DNA of 64,000 nucleotides from Tetradesmus obliquus (Eukaryota; Chlorophyta; Chlorophyceae; Sphaeropleales; Scenedesmaceae). Within the stretch, counting starts at the first letter, position 1; each line of letters opens with the position of its first letter. The stretch lies in NCBI GenBank assembly GCA_030272155.1, contig CP126206.1:2914001-2978000 (forward strand), in the 5' to 3' direction. Of the stretch, positions 1 to 14,714 are shown piece by piece. A model generated the notes under the pieces. It ran no database searches and was not told the DNA's origin. It saw nothing but the letters and a program-made list of their open reading frames with translations. A program made the position numbers and the translations under genes.

Positions 1-583
1 GCAGCTCGTTGCTCCAGTCTGAGCAGATCAAACCCACTAGCGACATGATGATGAACACATAGTATATTTATTCCAAGAAAACAATGAACATAACCGTAAG
101 CTAAGCGTAAGTCACCTTGAAGTAGTCGCCGCTGTCGTTCCGGACGCCAGCCGCCACCAGCAGCTCGTTGCTCCAGTCACTGCAGAAAAAGTCCAGGTCA
201 TCACCCGCGCCTGGTACTAGGCAGTAGTCTGCTGGGGCAGCGCCTGTGCAGGCACAACACAGCAAATAATAAGCAGGGCAGTGTGGAGTGTCAATGGCTG
301 CAGTGTTACAGCAGAAGAAGTCCAGGTCATCACCCGCGCCTGGTACTAGGCAGTCATCTGCCGGGGCAGCGCCTGTGCAGGCACAACACAGCATACAATA
401 AAATCGGCAGTGTGGAGTGTCAATGGCTGCAGTGTTACAGCAGGAAAGGTCCAGGTCATCATCAGCGCCTGGTACCAGGCAGTAGTCTGCTGGGGCAGCG
501 CCTGCAGGAAAATGAGATGTGCGGGGTACAGGCAGAGTCAGGGGCTGTATCAAAAAGAGCACAGGATCCGACACAACCCACAC
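1..583 (-). CDS. 3'-most exon(s): DWSNELLVAAGVRNDSGDYFK and GDDLDFFC modules
   Basis: Minus-strand segment 110-185 reads SDWSNELLVAAGVRNDSGDY then FK, with an acceptor CTGCAG and a donor-like AAG|GTGACT; read through, it ends at a TAG (101-103). The first 35 bases of the window repeat the start of the same exon (DWSNEL), so this gene probably continues past the left edge. Segments GAAPADYCLVPGAGDDLDFF recur at about 180-250, 310-375 and 440-510, again with TGTAACAC-CTGCAG junctions. Product not recognised on its own. Confidence 0.4.
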
Positions 584-1351
584 AGGGCATCAGGCAAGGC
601 AGTTGGCTGGCCCAGAAGCCAAGCCGCACACCATATCTCATTTTCCCTGAACAGATAATGATACATGATGCTGAGTCACAAAACAACAGCATCAAGTCAC
701 CTGTGAGGTCTGCTGCCGCCTTCCACACTGCCTCTGCCGCGTCCAGCTTGCCCAGCAGCCAGCCCTCCGCACCCCTCAGAAATGACAGCACCAATATGAC
801 AATGTAACACAGTTTGAATCACCTGTGAGGTCTGCTGCCGCCTTCCACACTGCCTCTGCCGCGTCCAGCTTGCCCAGCAGCCAGCCCTCCGCACCCCTCA
901 GAAATGACAGCACCAATATGACAATGTAACACAGTTTGAATCACCTGTGAGGTCTGCTGCCGCCTTCCACACTGCCTCTGCCGCGTCCAGCTTGCCCAGC
1001 AGCCAGCCCACCGCACCCCTCAGAAATGACAGCACCAATATGACAATGTAACACAGTTTGAATCACCTGTGAGGTCTGCTGCCGCCTTCCACACCGCCTC
1101 TGCCGCCTCCAGCTTGCCCAGCAGCCAGCCTACCGCACCCCTCAGAAATGACAGCATCAATATGCAACCCTCAGAAATGACAGCATCAATATAACAATGT
1201 AACACATCAAATCACCTGTGAGGTCTGCTGCCGCCTTCCACACAGCCTCTGCCGCCTCCAGCTTGCCCAGCAGCCAACCGACAGCGCCCCGTGCATCCAG
1301 CCACCTGCAGCAGCAGCAGCGGCAGCAGCAGCAGCAGCGGCAGCAGCAACA

Positions 1352-1386
<35 letters not shown>

Positions 1387-1784
1387 TAGTGGTCGAATGT
1401 TGCAGCACAGTTGCATGATCATCTAACAGCCAGCCCACTGCACCCCGCGCATCCAGCCACCTGACATAGCAGCAGCAGCAGCAGCAGCAAAGGGCAGCAG
1501 CAGACAACAGTCAAAGTCTACTGTGCAGTTGCATGATTACCCAGCAGCCAACCGACAGCGCCCCGCGCATCCAGCCACCTGCAACAGCAGCAGCAGCAGC
1601 AGCACATAACATTCATAGGCTGCTGCACAGTTGCACGATTGCCCAGCAGCCAGCCCACTGCACCGCGTGCAACCAGCCACCTGCAGCAGCAGCAGGAACA
1701 GCAGCAGAAAGCAGTCAAAGGCTGCTGCACAGTTGCACGATTGCCCAGCAGCCAGCCCACAGCACCACGCGCATCCAGCCACCT

Positions 1785-1823
<39 letters not shown>

Positions 1824-4800
1824 ATCGGTCAAAGGCTGCTGCACAGTTGCATGATTATCTAACAGCCAGCCTACTGCACCCCGCGCATCCAGCCACCTGA
1901 CATAGCAGCAGCAGCAGCGGCAGCATACACGAGTCAGAGGCAGTTGCATCAGCAGCTGTCACACCGGGAAATTGGCGCCTCACAAGAGCCTGTTACTGTC
2001 AACCCAAATGCCACATGTGGCCGGCCTCATGTACTCAGAAACACAAGAGACATGCAACATTAGGACAATGCAATACTGTCAACGCCAATCCTCCTCTGGC
2101 GGGCCTCATATGCTTGGTCCGGAAAAGAGGCATGAAACATCAGGAAGCATCAAGCCATGCAGCAAAACAACCTCAAGAAACACAAGATGAGATACAAAAA
2201 ACCCACCCAAACCACCCAAGATAAACCACCCCAAAACAACCCACCTCTGGCTTTCTTGGTGTGCTTGTTGCAGTGCCTGCAGGTACCCCAGCAGCTGCAG
2301 CGGCTGCGGCTCCGGCACAGACCCTACACGCCTTACACCTGCTGCTGCTGCTGCCGCCGCTGCTGCTGCTGCACTAACACCACCTGCTTCGTCCTCCATC
2401 ACATCTGTCAGCGGGCGAGGAGCGCGGCGCTGCTTCTTGCTGCTGCTCTTCGTTTTTGCTTTGTCAGCACCAGCAGCATCAGCAGCAGCAGCAGCATCCT
2501 CATCCTCCCAGCCTGCCGCATCATCATCTGCTGCTGCTGCTGCTGCTGCCCTGCTGCTGCCAGCCAGCCGGCCGCGCCTCTTGCCGCCCGCTGCTGCTGC
2601 TGCTGCTGCTCCCTCGCCTTCTGAGTCAGCATCGTCGTCCTCGCTGCTGCTGCTGCTGCTGCGCTCTCCGCTGACGTTGCGCTTCACCAGCAGCTTCTGC
2701 ACCTGCAGGCGCACACAAAAGACATAACATGTTAGTAACGGCAAGAAATGATACATTCAATACCATTTGTGCAGCCAGGTCAATGTCACTCACAGCTGCC
2801 CTACATCACTGTTGCGAAGCAGCCACTGAGCGTGCCCGTCTGTGTCCGAGGCATAGCTACATACAAGCGTGTCCGAGGCATAGCTACATACAAGCGTGTC
2901 CGAGGCATAGCTACATACAAGCGTGTCCGAGGCATAGCTACATACAAGCGTGTCCGAGGCATAGCTACATACAAGCGGGAAAGAAAGGGGCAGCTGAAAC
3001 ATAGCAATGGTGGCTGTTCTCACAACACTGACGTTTAAATAAACCCTCACCTCCAGCACAGTGAGCCCCAGAGCCATGGCTGTCAGGTTGAGGCCGTCCG
3101 GCTCAACAGCCTTCCCGCCATCCCACATTTCTGGCGAGCCACAGCCACAACAACCCCATATGTCCAACTCTCACCTCCAGCACAGTCAGCCCCAGAGCCA
3201 TGGCTGTCAGGTTGAGGCCGTCCGGTTCAGTGCCATGTCGCGCACACAGGCTCTGCAGCAGCGCCTTGCTCACACGCCTGGTAGCAGCAGCAGCGGCGGC
3301 AGCAGCAGCAGCATGACACAACAATCTGAGGTTCTGGATCAGTGCCGTGGCGCGCACACAGGCTCTGCAGCAGCGCCTTGCTCACACGCCTGGTAGCAGC
3401 AGCAGCGGCGGCAGCAGCAGCAGCATGACACAACAATCTGAGGTTCTGGATCAGTGCCGTGGCGCGCACACAGGCTCTGCAGCAGCGCCTTGCTCACACG
3501 CCTGGTAGCAGCAGCAGCGGCGGCAGCAGCAGCGGCGGCACCAGCAGCAGCATGACACAACAATCTGAGGTTCTGGATCAGTGCCGTGGCGCGCACACAG
3601 GCTCTGCAGCAGCGCCTTGCTCACACGCCTGGTAGCAGCAGCAGCGGCGGCAGCAGCAGCGGCGGCACCAGCAGCAGCATGACACAACAATCTGAGGTTC
3701 TGGATCAGTGCCGTGGCGCGCAAACAGGCTCTGCAGCAGCGCCTTGCTCACACGCCTGGTAGCAGCAGCAGCGGCGGCAGCAGCAGCAGCATGACACAAC
3801 ATTCTGAGGTTCTGGATCAGTGCCGTGGCGCGCACACAGGCTCTGCAGCAGCGCCTTGCTGACACGCCTGGTTGCAACAGCAGCAGCAGCAGCAGCAGCA
3901 GCAATTGAGTGGTTGCGCAACAAACACCTTGCATTTGCCGCTTGGCGCCTGCTGCGGCGCTGCGACTGATGATGCTGTTTGCTGCCTGCCATTCTGTTTT
4001 GGCTCATCAGCACCCCAGCGACCGCTGCCAGGCTGTTGCTAGTCTGCTGGATGCCTGAACCCACCTTGTGTCTGCGTTGCCGGGCCGCCTGGCGCCACGT
4101 GCCTGCTGCTGCTTTTTAGGCTTCTCCACGATGCCATGGAAGCGCAGCTTGGCCAGCACGTCCGCAACTGATGCAAAAGCCTGCTGCCAGCTGCTAGATG
4201 CTTGGACCCACATTTGTCTGCATTTCTGCCCCGCCTGGCACCAGCTGCTGCTGTTGCTGCTGCTGCTGTAATGCACCATACATATACAGGGCGGAACGCC
4301 ATCCATTCAACCAGCGTCGCCTACCTTGCGTCTGCGTTGCCGCCACGCCTGGCGGCGCGGGCTTGCTGCTGCTGCTGCTGCTGCTGCTGTAAGTGCACCA
4401 TTGAACATGGAAGAACCCCATCCATCCAACCCGTGTCACCTACCTTGTGTCTGCGTTGCCGCCCCTCCTGGCGCCCCGCGCCTGCTGCTGCTGCTTTGTA
4501 GGCTTCTCAACAATGTCGTGGAAGCACAGCGTGGCCAGCACGTCTGCGGCTGACGCGTTGGGATGCTCAGCGCTCAGCTTGTCAGCGATCTGCAACAAAA
4601 AAAGCAAGGGCACCAATGGTTGGATTAGCAGCAGATGCGCCTGCGTGCTCCGGGCCTAGTTCTGCAGCAATCTGCAAAACAAACAAGCAGATCATCGGAG
4701 GAGCAGCGGCCGCTGCTGCAGCCGTAGCATTATACAACACGATCCACGCCCACAAAAACACATCACCCCGCTCAGCCCTGCTGTCACAACCATCGTTGTC

Positions 4801-7800
4801 ATCGCCATCTGAGGAGAAGCCGGCTGCCTCAGCACCACCAACCAATCTGAGGGAGCCATATTAGAATACCCGCACCATAACACTCTTTGATTGCCCACCT
4901 TTGCCAGGTAGTCCTCATCTGCCAGGTGCTGCGCGTACAGCCGCTCCATCTGCTGCTTCTCCACGCCAAGCAGCACGTCACCACCCTCGGCCGTGCTGTC
5001 CCAACCATCGGCATCGTCGTCATCATCCGACGAGCCGCCGGGGCGCTGCTGCCGCCACTTGCCGCCGCCGCCGTTGCCTGTGAGGCCCTCGGCCCGCAGC
5101 AGACGCCGCACCTGCAGGAGCAGCAGACACAAAAGTATCGAAGCTGATCTGAAGAGCCGACGGGGCGCTGCTGCCGCCGCTTGCCGCCGCCGCCGTTGCC
5201 TGTGAGGCCCTCGGCCCGCAGCAGCCGCCGCACCTGCAGGAGCAGCAGACACAAAAGTATCGAAGCTGATCTGAAGAGCTGCCGGGGCGCTGCTGCCGCC
5301 GCTTGCTGCCGCCGCCGTTCCCGGTCAGGCCTTCAGCGCGCAGCAGCCGCCGCACCTGCAGAGGCACAAGGTTTGAAGTATTAAGCCACTAAAACAAAAG
5401 AGTGAAGCTGTTGACCGTTGCCTGTGAGACCCGCAGGCCGCAGCAGCTGCCGCACCTGCAGCAGCAGCTGCATGAAATGTTGCTGATGGAACAACAGACT
5501 GCAGTAGTACAGCTGCTTGCAACAGTTGCTGCTGGATAGGCCCTCGGAACGCAGTAGTCGCCGCACCTGCAGTGGCAGCAGGTTAGATTCATTACGATGT
5601 AGAAAAGATGAGGGCGGCGCTCCCTCCTCCCGGCTCCAACCCTTTGCACCAAAGACAAGCATTTACACACCCCTAGATATGCTAACCAAAGTCAAACATA
5701 GCGTTCAAAACACGCACCTGCTTCTCGTTCCAGCCGCCGGGCAGATCTTGAGCAATGACTGCTGCTGCTGTGGCGATGCCGCTGTCCCGGTTCTCCTGCC
5801 ACAGCTGGTGCAGCTGGCGCATCAGGCTGGGGGGCAGGCGGCCAAACTTCAGGCCAAGGCGCTTCATCTCACTGGCCAGCTGGCGTGGTCCCAACCTGCA
5901 CATAACACAATGATGCAGCACAGCATGTGTTTTGGGCAGACGTGTGTCAGCGGCAGGCTGGGCGGCTTGCCAAAGTTCAGCCCCAGGCGCTTCATCTCGC
6001 TTGCTCAGCTGGCAAGGGCCCAGCCTGCATGAATCAAGTATGGCAGCAGATCAGGAAGAGTTGAGAAGAGAGCTGCTGCAGCAGGCTGTGGGAGGCAGCT
6101 TGCCAAATTTGAGCCCCAGGCGCTTCATTTCTGACGCCAGCTGGCGGGGGCCCAGCCTGCATTGCAGCAAGCAGTGGTTTGTAGCAAAGCAAACAGCAAA
6201 TGCTGGATTGTCAGTGATACGCAAGGAAGACAAAACGGGCAGGCTGGGAGGCAGGCGGCCAAACTTCAGTCCCAGGTGCTTCATTTATGATGCCAGCTGG
6301 CGGGGGCCCAGCCTGCATGCATCAGGTGTTGCAACAGAGCAGCAGCAGAGCCGCATATGTTATGAAGCAGGGTGGTGCAGCTGGCGCAGGAGGCTGGGTG
6401 GCAGGTGGCCAAACTTGAGGCCGAGGCGCTTCATTTCTGATGCCAACTGGCGTGGGCCAAGCCTGCATGAATCAAGTGCTGGCATACATCATTAGAATCT
6501 GATACATATTGATAGCATTCAACGTCACATTATCCAGTACAACATCAGTATAACATGCTATTATAACAAAAGGCCGCCCCTGCCGCCCATCTGCGCCATC
6601 AGCCGCGCCATGTTGGCCCTGTCAGCGCACAGCTGCTCGAACACAGAATGTCATATATAATACAATCAAACACATATTGTCTACGTTGAAATCACATAAT
6701 CTAGTACAACATAATATAATCAACGGCCGCACCTGCCGCCCATCTGCTGCATCAGCCCCGCCATGTTGGCCCTGTCAGCGCACAGCTGCTCGAAGAAGGT
6801 CACCAGCCGCTGCTCCTGGGCGGGGTTCAGCAGCCGCGCCATGGTGCGGGGTTTAGGCCTGCATGTCACAAAGGAGTGCAACCAAGGGTTCAGTGCATCA
6901 CAGAGAAAGGTGTTGCGGCGCTCAGCGGTCGCGCCATGGTGCAGGAAACTGAAACGGTGAGCGCAACGCATGCTTAATATTGGGTGTCAATGCATTGAAG
7001 ATGGTGCACGATGCTCCAAGGACAGCTGGCAGCTGGGTTGAAGTCGTGGATATGGCGCAGTGCTGCTGGTGAACCCATATGTTGATCAAAAAGCGGATGG
7101 TAGAAGAGAGCCACCACATAACTGCCATGCATCATGCATGCGCAGCTGCAACGCTCAGCTCAGCAGCACGCCAGCAGCAGCAGCAGCAGCAGCTACTCAC
7201 ATGCCGCCAGCGCCCTTGCGGCCTCCAGCGGCATGCCTGCAGGGCGCAGTGGTAACACACAAAAGTGAAGAAAGGACATCAAATCCAGCAGGTAGTTAAG
7301 CTCAACACGTGTTCTGAAGCATCAGCGCACATGCTTGGCCTACAGCACTTTGAAGGCATATTTGACAATATCGCTGGTGTTGATGAAGCACGTGCAAATG
7401 CTTCACCTGCTCCTGAGGTGCGCTACACTTCGAACCACATCAGCAACATTACTCATTTCGCGCATGACAAGAAACGGAACGGCCAAGCTCGACTCACGTG
7501 CCGCCCTCCTGTAGGTGGTACTCGTCTCTGATGTGTACTCGCAGTCTCTTAGAAGCTGCCAAAACAGCAGGTCCACACACACCATGCCGGCAAAATTCAA
7601 TGCATGACTTCCGTAGAGCACACTGTTGCTCTTACAAACCACATCGACTAGTGCACAACACAGCCGCAACACAAATGCACGACAGACACAAACCAGACAC
7701 CCAAAGCCCCATCCACAACCACTCACGTGCCGCCCTCCTGCAGGTGGTACTCATCCCGGATGTACTCGCAGTCCCTCGGAAGCTGCCAGAACAGCACGTC

Positions 7801-8397
7801 AACACACACCATGCCAGCCACGCCCGCACAAAATTGCTTCCTAGATTCATAAAGCAGCAGACCTGCGCTCATACGCGCCGGTATTTGTGATAGCACGACT
7901 ATAATGAACAGGCTTTCTTCACTCACGTGCCGCCCTCCTGCAGGTGATACTCGTCTCTGATGTACTCGCAGTCTCTTGGAAGCTGCCAGAACAGCAGGTC
8001 GGCACACCATGCTAGCCACACACGCACACATTCAGTACAAAATACGTCAGCCACATAAATCACTGGAATTGCAAAGACTGGAGCATGGCAAAAGCCACAA
8101 AACAGCTGTACTATCAGGGAAAACCAGCCACTCACGTGCCGCCCTCCTGCAGGTGGTACTCGTCCTGTATGTACTCGCAGTCTCGCGGCAGCTGCCAGAA
8201 CATGGCACATCTGCCCACAACTGTGAAACAGCAACACAAAGAGCTAAATGCACACACAGCCAAACTCACGTGCCGCCCTCCTGCAGGTGGTACTCATCCC
8301 GGATGTACTCGCAGTCCCTCGGAAGCTGCCAGAACAGCACGTCAACACACACCATGCCAGCCACGCCCACACGCCGCCGCTGCTCCCGCTCCAAATC

Positions 8398-8440
<43 letters not shown>

Positions 8441-11400
8441 GCCGCATCCCCTGCTGCTGCATCCCCTGCTGCTGCCGCATCCCCTGCTGTTGCTGCTGTT
8501 TCAAGAGGCGGTGGGGCGATCTTTGCAAAGAGGCCGCGCACCACACGCGTGGCAAGCTGAAGCACGGGGCGGTGCTCTGCTGACTTGCGCAGCGAGGCAT
8601 CCGACAGCAGCGCGTGGAACTGGCGCAGCACCGACAGCTGCAAATACAAGGGTGTGAACAAGACAGCAGCCGGGCATGAGTTCAGGAGGGAGATGGGTGG
8701 CTGGCGAAGGAGAAGATGCACATCATATGCCGCGCAGTGAGGCGTCTGACAACAGCACATAGAACTGCCGCAGCACTAACAGCTGCAGCAAGACAATGTG
8801 AATAAGGGGCGGCAATGCACAAAGTCAACAGGATTTGTTTGGCTGGCCTTGCAAAACATCAGAATGAAAACGTGAAATGTGAATGGTGGCGAGTTGAAGC
8901 ACGGGGCGGTGCTCTGCTGACATGCGCAGCGAGGGCGTCTGACAGCAGCGTGTGGAACTGACGCAGCACTGACAGCTACGCAAGAGTAGAAACGGAAAGG
9001 GAAGCAGCGTGGCACAAGGTCAGCAGGACTTGAAGGCGCTGTGCAAACAATACCCTCAGGAGTCCTCCTTTGTCTGCAGCCACACGGTTCCCAAGCGCTC
9101 AGATCACATACATAGTTGGACAGAACATGGTGGCCAGGGTGAGGCATGAGCAGTGCTCTGCTGTTTCGTGCAGCGATGCATCAAACAACAGCGCGTGGAA
9201 CTGGCTCAGCACCGACAGCTGCGGCAAAAAAATTACATCAAGCTTTAAATGTAACAATACAACTGCAAATTCTCACCTGGTAAAGCACTGGCTCCAGGTT
9301 GACATGCTCCGGCAGCACCAGCCGCCACAGAAACGACACCACCGTGTGGTTCAGTGCCGCGCTGTTGCCCCTGCTGTAGCCTGCCAGCAGCCAGCTGTAG
9401 AAGTGCACCACGGTGGTACTTTGCAGGACGCAACCCCCTGGCAGAGTAACAAAAACAAAGGCAACGAGCCGCCAAGATGACACATATCATGGTAAGGCGG
9501 CCCACCTGGTACAGCACTGGCTCCAGGTTCACATGCTCCGGCAGCACCAGCCGCCACAGAAACGACACCACGGCGTGGTTCAGTGCCGCGCTGTTGCCCC
9601 TGCTGTAGCCTGTTCTGGCAACCAGCTGTAGAAGTGCACCACAGCGGTACTTTGCAGGACTGGACTCCTAGGCAAATCAAAAAATTTGAAACGAAACGAC
9701 ACGACGACAGATACCAAGGTAAGGAGACCCACCTGGTAGAGCACCGGCTCCAGGTTCACGTGCTCTGGCAGCACCAGCCGCCACAGAAATGACACAACCG
9801 CGTGGTTCAGTGCCGCGCTGTTGCCCCTGCTGTAGCCTGCCAGCAGCCAGCTGTAGAAGTGCACCACGGCGGGCACTGCGAACTCCCTCCGCAGCAGTTC
9901 CCGCAAGTCTAGCGCCACTTCTTTGGTGTCGTCATCCTGCGTATGAAAGCATAGCAGCAACCTGGCGTATCAGCAGCAGCCAGCCGTAGAAGTGCACAAC
10001 GGCATGCACTGCAAAATCATGCTTGAACAGTTCCCAAAGGTCCAGGGCCACCTCCTTGGTGTCTTCGTCCTGCGCATGCAAAGTAACACGCCATTTGAGG
10101 ATGATGGTTGGTAGAAGTGCACCACGGCAGGCACTTCGAACGCCTGGTCCTCGCCAGGTCCTCGCCATCATATGTCGATCAGTCACAGCATGCGGACATA
10201 ACCACACTCACGATGCACATTGTTACATATTGTCAGCTCACCTGCTCCTCATCGCTGCCAGAGCCGCTGCCTTCCTCGTCTTCAAGCTCCTCCAACACAG
10301 TCACTAGACTGCAGCCACAGCTGGAAGCGCCAAAAAGCACTCAGTATGCCGCCGCAGTCATGTACATACACACAATTAAGCCCCGCAACCACCCTGCATT
10401 GTTTGTGACACGAGGTTGGCTGCTGCAGCAGCTACGCTGGTGAAACCCTCACCAAACAGCGCTCATCGAGCGAAAAACGTTACAAAAACAGGCTTGGGGC
10501 CAACCCACCTCCTCCTCATCGCTGCCTGAGCCGCTGCCTTGCTCCGACTCAAGCTCCTCCAGCATAGGCCTCCGGGCCTTGGCAGCAGCAGCAGCAGCAG
10601 CAGTGCCAGCAGCAGTAGCAGCGCCTGCTGCCAGGCTGCCCTGGCCTTCGCTGTCGCTGTCATCTGCCACATTGTGCTGCTGCTGCTGCTGCTGCTGGGG
10701 GTCCACCTCATCACCAAGGCCAGCAGCAGGAGAAGCTGCCCTAGCAGCAGCAGCAGCAGCAGGTGCTGCAGGTGCTTCAGCGTCACCTGCTGCTTCTGCT
10801 GCTGCTGCCGCAGCATCGCTTCTGTCACCGCCCTCGCCCTCTGCTGCTGCTGCTGCTGCCGCTGCTGCTGCAGGCGCTGCTTCTGCTGCAGGCGCTGCTT
10901 CTGCTGTTGCATCTGCATCTGCTGTTGCATTTGTTGCTGCTTTTGCAGCAGCGGCCTCTGCTGGACCCTCCTGGTCCTGCTGCTCACCCTGCTGCTCACC
11001 CTCCTCCTGCTGCTGCTGCTGCTTGTCCGCCCCGTCCTGCTTGTTCCCCTCTTCTTCTTCCTCCTCGTCATCAGCAGCAGGGGCTGCGGCCTTCCTCCTG
11101 CCGCCGCCTCCCCTGCGCTTCTTCTTCTTCACTATGAACTTGCCATCGTCACGCGCCAGCAGCCTGTGAAATTCACAGTTGCAGCAGAGGATGTGTTAGA
11201 AGTGAAACCTAGGTTATCAAGCCTCCCCTGCGCTTCTTCATTTTCACTATGAACTTGCCATCGTCACGCGCCAGCAGCCTGTGAAATTCACAGCAACAAC
11301 AAAAGAGGTTCAATGTGATGTGGTGTCTTCACTGCCCATTGTCACGCGCCAGCAGCCTGTGAAGTCCGCATTAACAACAAAGGAGCTGTTGGGTGTGATG

Positions 11401-11804
11401 TCTTCGCTATCAACTTCCCATCGTCACGCGCCAGCGGCCTATGGAGTGCACGGCTTCTGCCAGCACGCCAAGTGCTGAGCGTGAGTGGCGTGCAAAGAAG
11501 GCCTGCAGCTGCCATTTTTGCTACCAGTATACTAACAAAACCAACTGGCCCAGTCACGCTTTGAAGCCGCCCTTGACGCTCTCATTGCTGCAACACAGAG
11601 AATGCCGCAGTATCAGTCACAGCAATAGAGGAATTGGCCTACCTGTCATACAGGCGCAGCGTGGAGTGCACCGCTTCTGCCAGCACACCGGCTGCTGAGC
11701 GCGGCTCGTGCCGTGCTGAGAATGCCTTGATGCGCCCTGCAAAGCTGGCCAGCAGACCCTGCCTGGTGCCATCATGCAGCAACCTGGAAAAAAAGGAACA
11801 GAAA

Positions 11805-11861
<57 letters not shown>

Positions 11862-13320
11862 TCAACGTGAACCCAAACACCTGCCGCACCAACACTACTG
11901 CACAACATCACCGACATGCGGAAATGCGCAACAGCAAACACAGTGAGATGGCAGAAATACCCCTAGTCACCTGCGTGCCAGACGCTCTGCTGCTGTCTTG
12001 TCATTATCACTGCCTGTTTTGGCCGCCAGCTCCAGCACCCCTAGCTTCCCGCAGCAGCCGTGTGGACGCGTGCAGCAGCACCCCGAACGACAACCACACA
12101 GCCTATAAACTTCACAACATCGGCATGATCACTGGATGCAAGCTTGTGCAGCGCACCAAGCGCAGCAAGCGCATAGCATTCAATGACAGACAACCTGTTC
12201 AAACACACCTGCGCGCCAGGCGCTCTGCAGCTGTTTTGTCGCTGTCGCTGCCTGTCTTGGCTGCCAGCTCCAGCACTCCAAGGGCCTCCCGCAGCAGGCG
12301 TGTGGATGCGTGCAGCAGCGGCCAGTCTTTGCCCTCCGAGCGCGCCGGAACATCAACCTGCAGCAACAACAGGCAATCACAGCCGCATGTGTATAGTTAC
12401 ACCCGCATAGTATGGCTCGATGGCTAAATTGCAACAGCGGCCAGTCCTTGCCCACAAAGCGTGCCTGCATATCAACCTGCAGTCAATAAGAGAACAGCGA
12501 AGGTACCATTTCGGGCTGAATCAGAGGTATGATGCACGCGTGGACGCGTGCAGCAGCGGCCAGTGCTTGCCCTCCGATCGCGCCGGCACGTCAACCTGTG
12601 ATGGAAAGGATATGAAAGCAGCAGATCTGCGTCAGCTTCACAGCGTGGATCAACACCTGATGTGCAGCAGCGGCCAGTCCTTGCCCTCCGAGCGCGCCGC
12701 CACATCAACCTGCAGCAGCAAAAAAAACAGCAGTAGCAGGCGTGCGGTGAGGCCCGCATGTTATGGCTCGACAGCTGACGTGCAGCAGCGGCCAGTCCTT
12801 GCCCTCTGACAAGGCTGGAGCCTCAACCTACAGCGTCACAGCAGGTCGCAGCCGCAACAGAAACCACAAGAAAGCTGCAGACCCACCTGCGCCAGGAAGG
12901 TTGTTTGGGTCAGGTGGAAGGTCTCCCAGCCCACGCTGGCACTGATGCAGCCCAAACACATGATCAGCAGCAGAACTAAAAAAAGCCGGGTAATCTAACC
13001 CACCTGCGCCAGGAAGGTGGTCTGCGTGAGGTGGAAGGTCTCCCATCCCATGCTGGCACTGATGCAGCACAACACATGCGATCCACAGCAGACTTCACCA
13101 GCACATCAGCAATGTAAAAGAACCCACCAGTGGAAGGAATGACACAGTACAGCAAAGGAAAGGATGCAGTCGAACAGCAGTATGAAGCAGGGGAAACAAC
13201 AGCGGCAACAAAGAGACAGGTGGATTGAAGAGATTGAACCCACCTGCGCCAGAAATGTGGTCTGTGTGAGGTGGAATGTCTCCCAGCCCATGCTGGCACT
13301 GATGCAGCCAAACGGCGACG

Positions 13321-13358
<38 letters not shown>

Positions 13359-14682
13359 GAGGAGGCTTCCTCTGCTGCTGCTGGCTCTGCTGTTGTGGCG
13401 CCATCAGCACTGGCGCCAGCTGCCTTCTGCTGCTTCTTGGCTTCATAGAGCTTCTCCTGCAAACATGCGCAGCGTAGCGGCAGCAGTACCGAGAAAACAG
13501 GCAACGCCATTTTAGACTCCATTGCTCAGTACCTCATCTGCAGGTGCAGGCTCAAGCCGCTGGCAACATCCACAGCAACACCATGCAGTGCTGCTCACAG
13601 GAATAGTATACCGCTGCTGACAGCCCGACCCCGCACCTGCTGCTGCCGCACGTACGTGGTGAACCAGGCTGCCAGGTTGAACCATTTGGCGTGATCCCTT
13701 GCTTCTAGGCTGCCCACATACAACCACCACACGCAACAACCCCGCAATAACATGACACAGCGCTACTGCAGCACGGTCGCACACTCGAGACGAGGCTGGC
13801 TATTAAAAGCAGCGCTTACAAAAAACACCGGGAGCGTGGATTCACCTGCTGCTGGCGCACATATGCGGTGAACCAGGCTGCCAGGTTGAACCACTTGGCG
13901 TAATCGCCAGCCTCCAGGCTGCCCACACCAACACCTCCCGCCATGCCCAGGCGCAGGTGGCCCATCAGCACGTTGTAGGCACCTGCATTGAAAGGACCAC
14001 AATGCCACATGTTCTATCAGCTATTGATCGGTGCATGAAAAGCGCTTCACAACATGCTGAAACACAATGCAGCGGCGGCAGACACGTAAAGTGAGCATTC
14101 AGGTTTAGGTTTGTTCAGGACATCGCCAGCCCCCAGGCTTGCTGCCTACGCAGATGCCGCCTGCTGAGCCCAGCCTCAGGTGGCACATCAGCACAATGTA
14201 AGCGCCTGCATAACAATAGATTCATCATAGCAGCGGCGCGCATACATTTCATTTGGTGTGACGGCTCATCTTTTGAAAGTCAGGCGCAGACACACACGTC
14301 AAAGCCGCCATCAGACACAAACCCCACACCCACCTTTGAGCAGGGCGTTGCTGTAGCTGCGCAGCGCTGGCCGGCCCACTGAAAGTAATGTAACAGTTTT
14401 ATAGATATCTTCAGAGTCATAACCAGCAACAATCGCAAGCAAGTGCGTCACTGACCTTTTTGACGTTGTCGCTGTAGGAGCGCAGCGCCAGCAGCATTGC
14501 TTGCCTGCCCTCCTGATGTTATGCAAACTGTTCGATTTTTATCACTTCGATCATAAGAAGATAGACACTAAATGCATTCAGCTGCATCCGCCCACCTTTG
14601 AGCAGGTCGTTGCTGTAGCTGCGTAGCGCCAGCAGCAGCGCAGCGCTAGCCCGCTTGGGCGCTGCCGCCCGCACCTGGCCGG

Positions 14683-14714
<32 letters not shown>

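Noticed and set aside
10539..11252. Long plus-strand open frames rich in Leu, Cys, Ser or Ala opposite the TIMELESS linker
   Set aside because: (CAG)n/(CTG)n repeats stay open in all six frames (Q, S, A, L, C). The minus-strand frame has the family context, so these are shadows.
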